Assembly (NCBI GenBank): GCA_013306675.1
Contig: JABLUY010000013.1
Coordinates: 63,494-127,493 of the forward strand
Direction: 5' to 3'
DNA length: 64,000 nucleotides
Source: Thraustochytrium sp. TN22
Lineage: Eukaryota; Sar; Bigyra; Thraustochytrida; Thraustochytriidae
The notes below the pieces were generated by a model. It was given only the letters and a program-made list of their open reading frames with translations, was not told where the DNA came from and did not search any database. Positions 63,591 through 64,000 of this stretch are shown here, in pieces. Each line of letters starts with the position of its first letter. Position 1 is the stretch's first letter. Both the position numbers and the translations under genes were made by a program.

Positions 63591-64000
63591 CCAGGAAGCA
63601 GGCGTCTCGCGTACAGAATCGTTGAAAAGGCCTATACCTATCGCGTGCGCCCCGAGCGAGGTCGCGCCAGCGTGCACGATGCTCGCCGTCCTGGGGTTGA
63701 GACTCCGAAACCAGACGCTATCGGTGCTGCGCGCTGGACGAGATTTGTGCTGGAGCATTGCAAGCAAGACGCCTTTCTGGAGTTGTTTGACTTGGTACAG
63801 GCCTCACTGCGTGACAACCGATGCACCATGACGAGACGCAAATGCTAAAGGGGGCACGTGCTAAGGGCTCGCAACGAGCATGTGTGAAGATTCTCGCCAG
63901 CGTCCCACTGTGCCCAACTTGGTCCTGCTATACACCTCGACGTGGTCGGAGACCAAATGTAGAGACAAGGTCGCCGAGACGCGCGCGTGGGGGCCAGGGC

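Larger units (their letters stand above)
63213..64000. other. region downstream of the LRR gene, decayed repeats
   Basis: No intact gene is supported. It contains an LRR remnant (63259-63340) and a 35-bp tandem repeat (63464-63590). The rest, to the window end, has lower GC and short open frames without recognisable domains; it may hold part of another LRR-related locus. Confidence 0.45.

Overview
The window looks like nuclear DNA of a GC-rich, intron-poor, gene-dense unicellular eukaryote. Hallmark eukaryotic genes (separase, COP9 signalosome subunit 2, PEX14, signal peptide peptidase, FAN1, an L-type lectin) sit as long, mostly uninterrupted reading frames on both strands. Where introns occur they are short (47-126 nt) with GT-AG ends. 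Protein content and style (alanine- and glycine-rich low complexity, a bZIP factor with a long conserved C-terminal domain, cadherin-like plus laminin-type secreted proteins) fit a stramenopile, perhaps a thraustochytrid. That placement is an impression, not a proven assignment. No mobile element, viral relic, rRNA or tRNA was recognised.

Layout. 0-5 kb: a tandem pair of secreted PAN/apple-like proteins and an ABCG half-transporter. 5.8-15 kb: separase with an embedded SAP motif, a one-intron nitronate monooxygenase, and an L-type lectin cargo-receptor-like protein. 15.4-26.9 kb: a LIM/coiled-coil protein that gains a C-terminal membrane anchor through a 47-nt terminal intron, FAN1 nuclease, PEX14, and, divergent from PEX14, signal peptide peptidase. 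27.8-33.7 kb: a full-length ABCC transporter and an eIF3g-like protein without an RRM. 36.4-37.9 kb: a bZIP factor, followed by 5.6 kb of gene-free, pentanucleotide-rich DNA. 43.5-52.6 kb: a 1725-residue, predicted N-myristoylated tandem pseudokinase with Rossmann/TIR-like C-terminal domains, then two paralogous polytopic membrane proteins resembling YhfC-type intramembrane proteases, one of which has lost presumed active-site residues. 53.4-57 kb: a secreted cadherin-like/laminin-IV protein and an iduronate-sulfatase-type sulfatase, convergent. 59.6-61 kb: CSN2. 61.6-64 kb: a nine-exon leucine-rich-repeat gene in which almost every repeat is one 84-nt exon bounded by phase-2 introns, with a fresh 164-bp internal duplication and decayed repeat DNA downstream.

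Most genes are unrelated housekeeping neighbours, as is normal in a eukaryote. Two groups may be functionally linked: the secretory/ER set (lectin, signal peptide peptidase) and the same-strand run of pseudokinase plus two protease-like membrane proteins. The second link is inferred from adjacency only. The least ordinary parts are the pseudokinase/TIR-like protein, the active/inactive protease-like pair, the tail-anchored LIM protein and the LRR gene built from unit exons.
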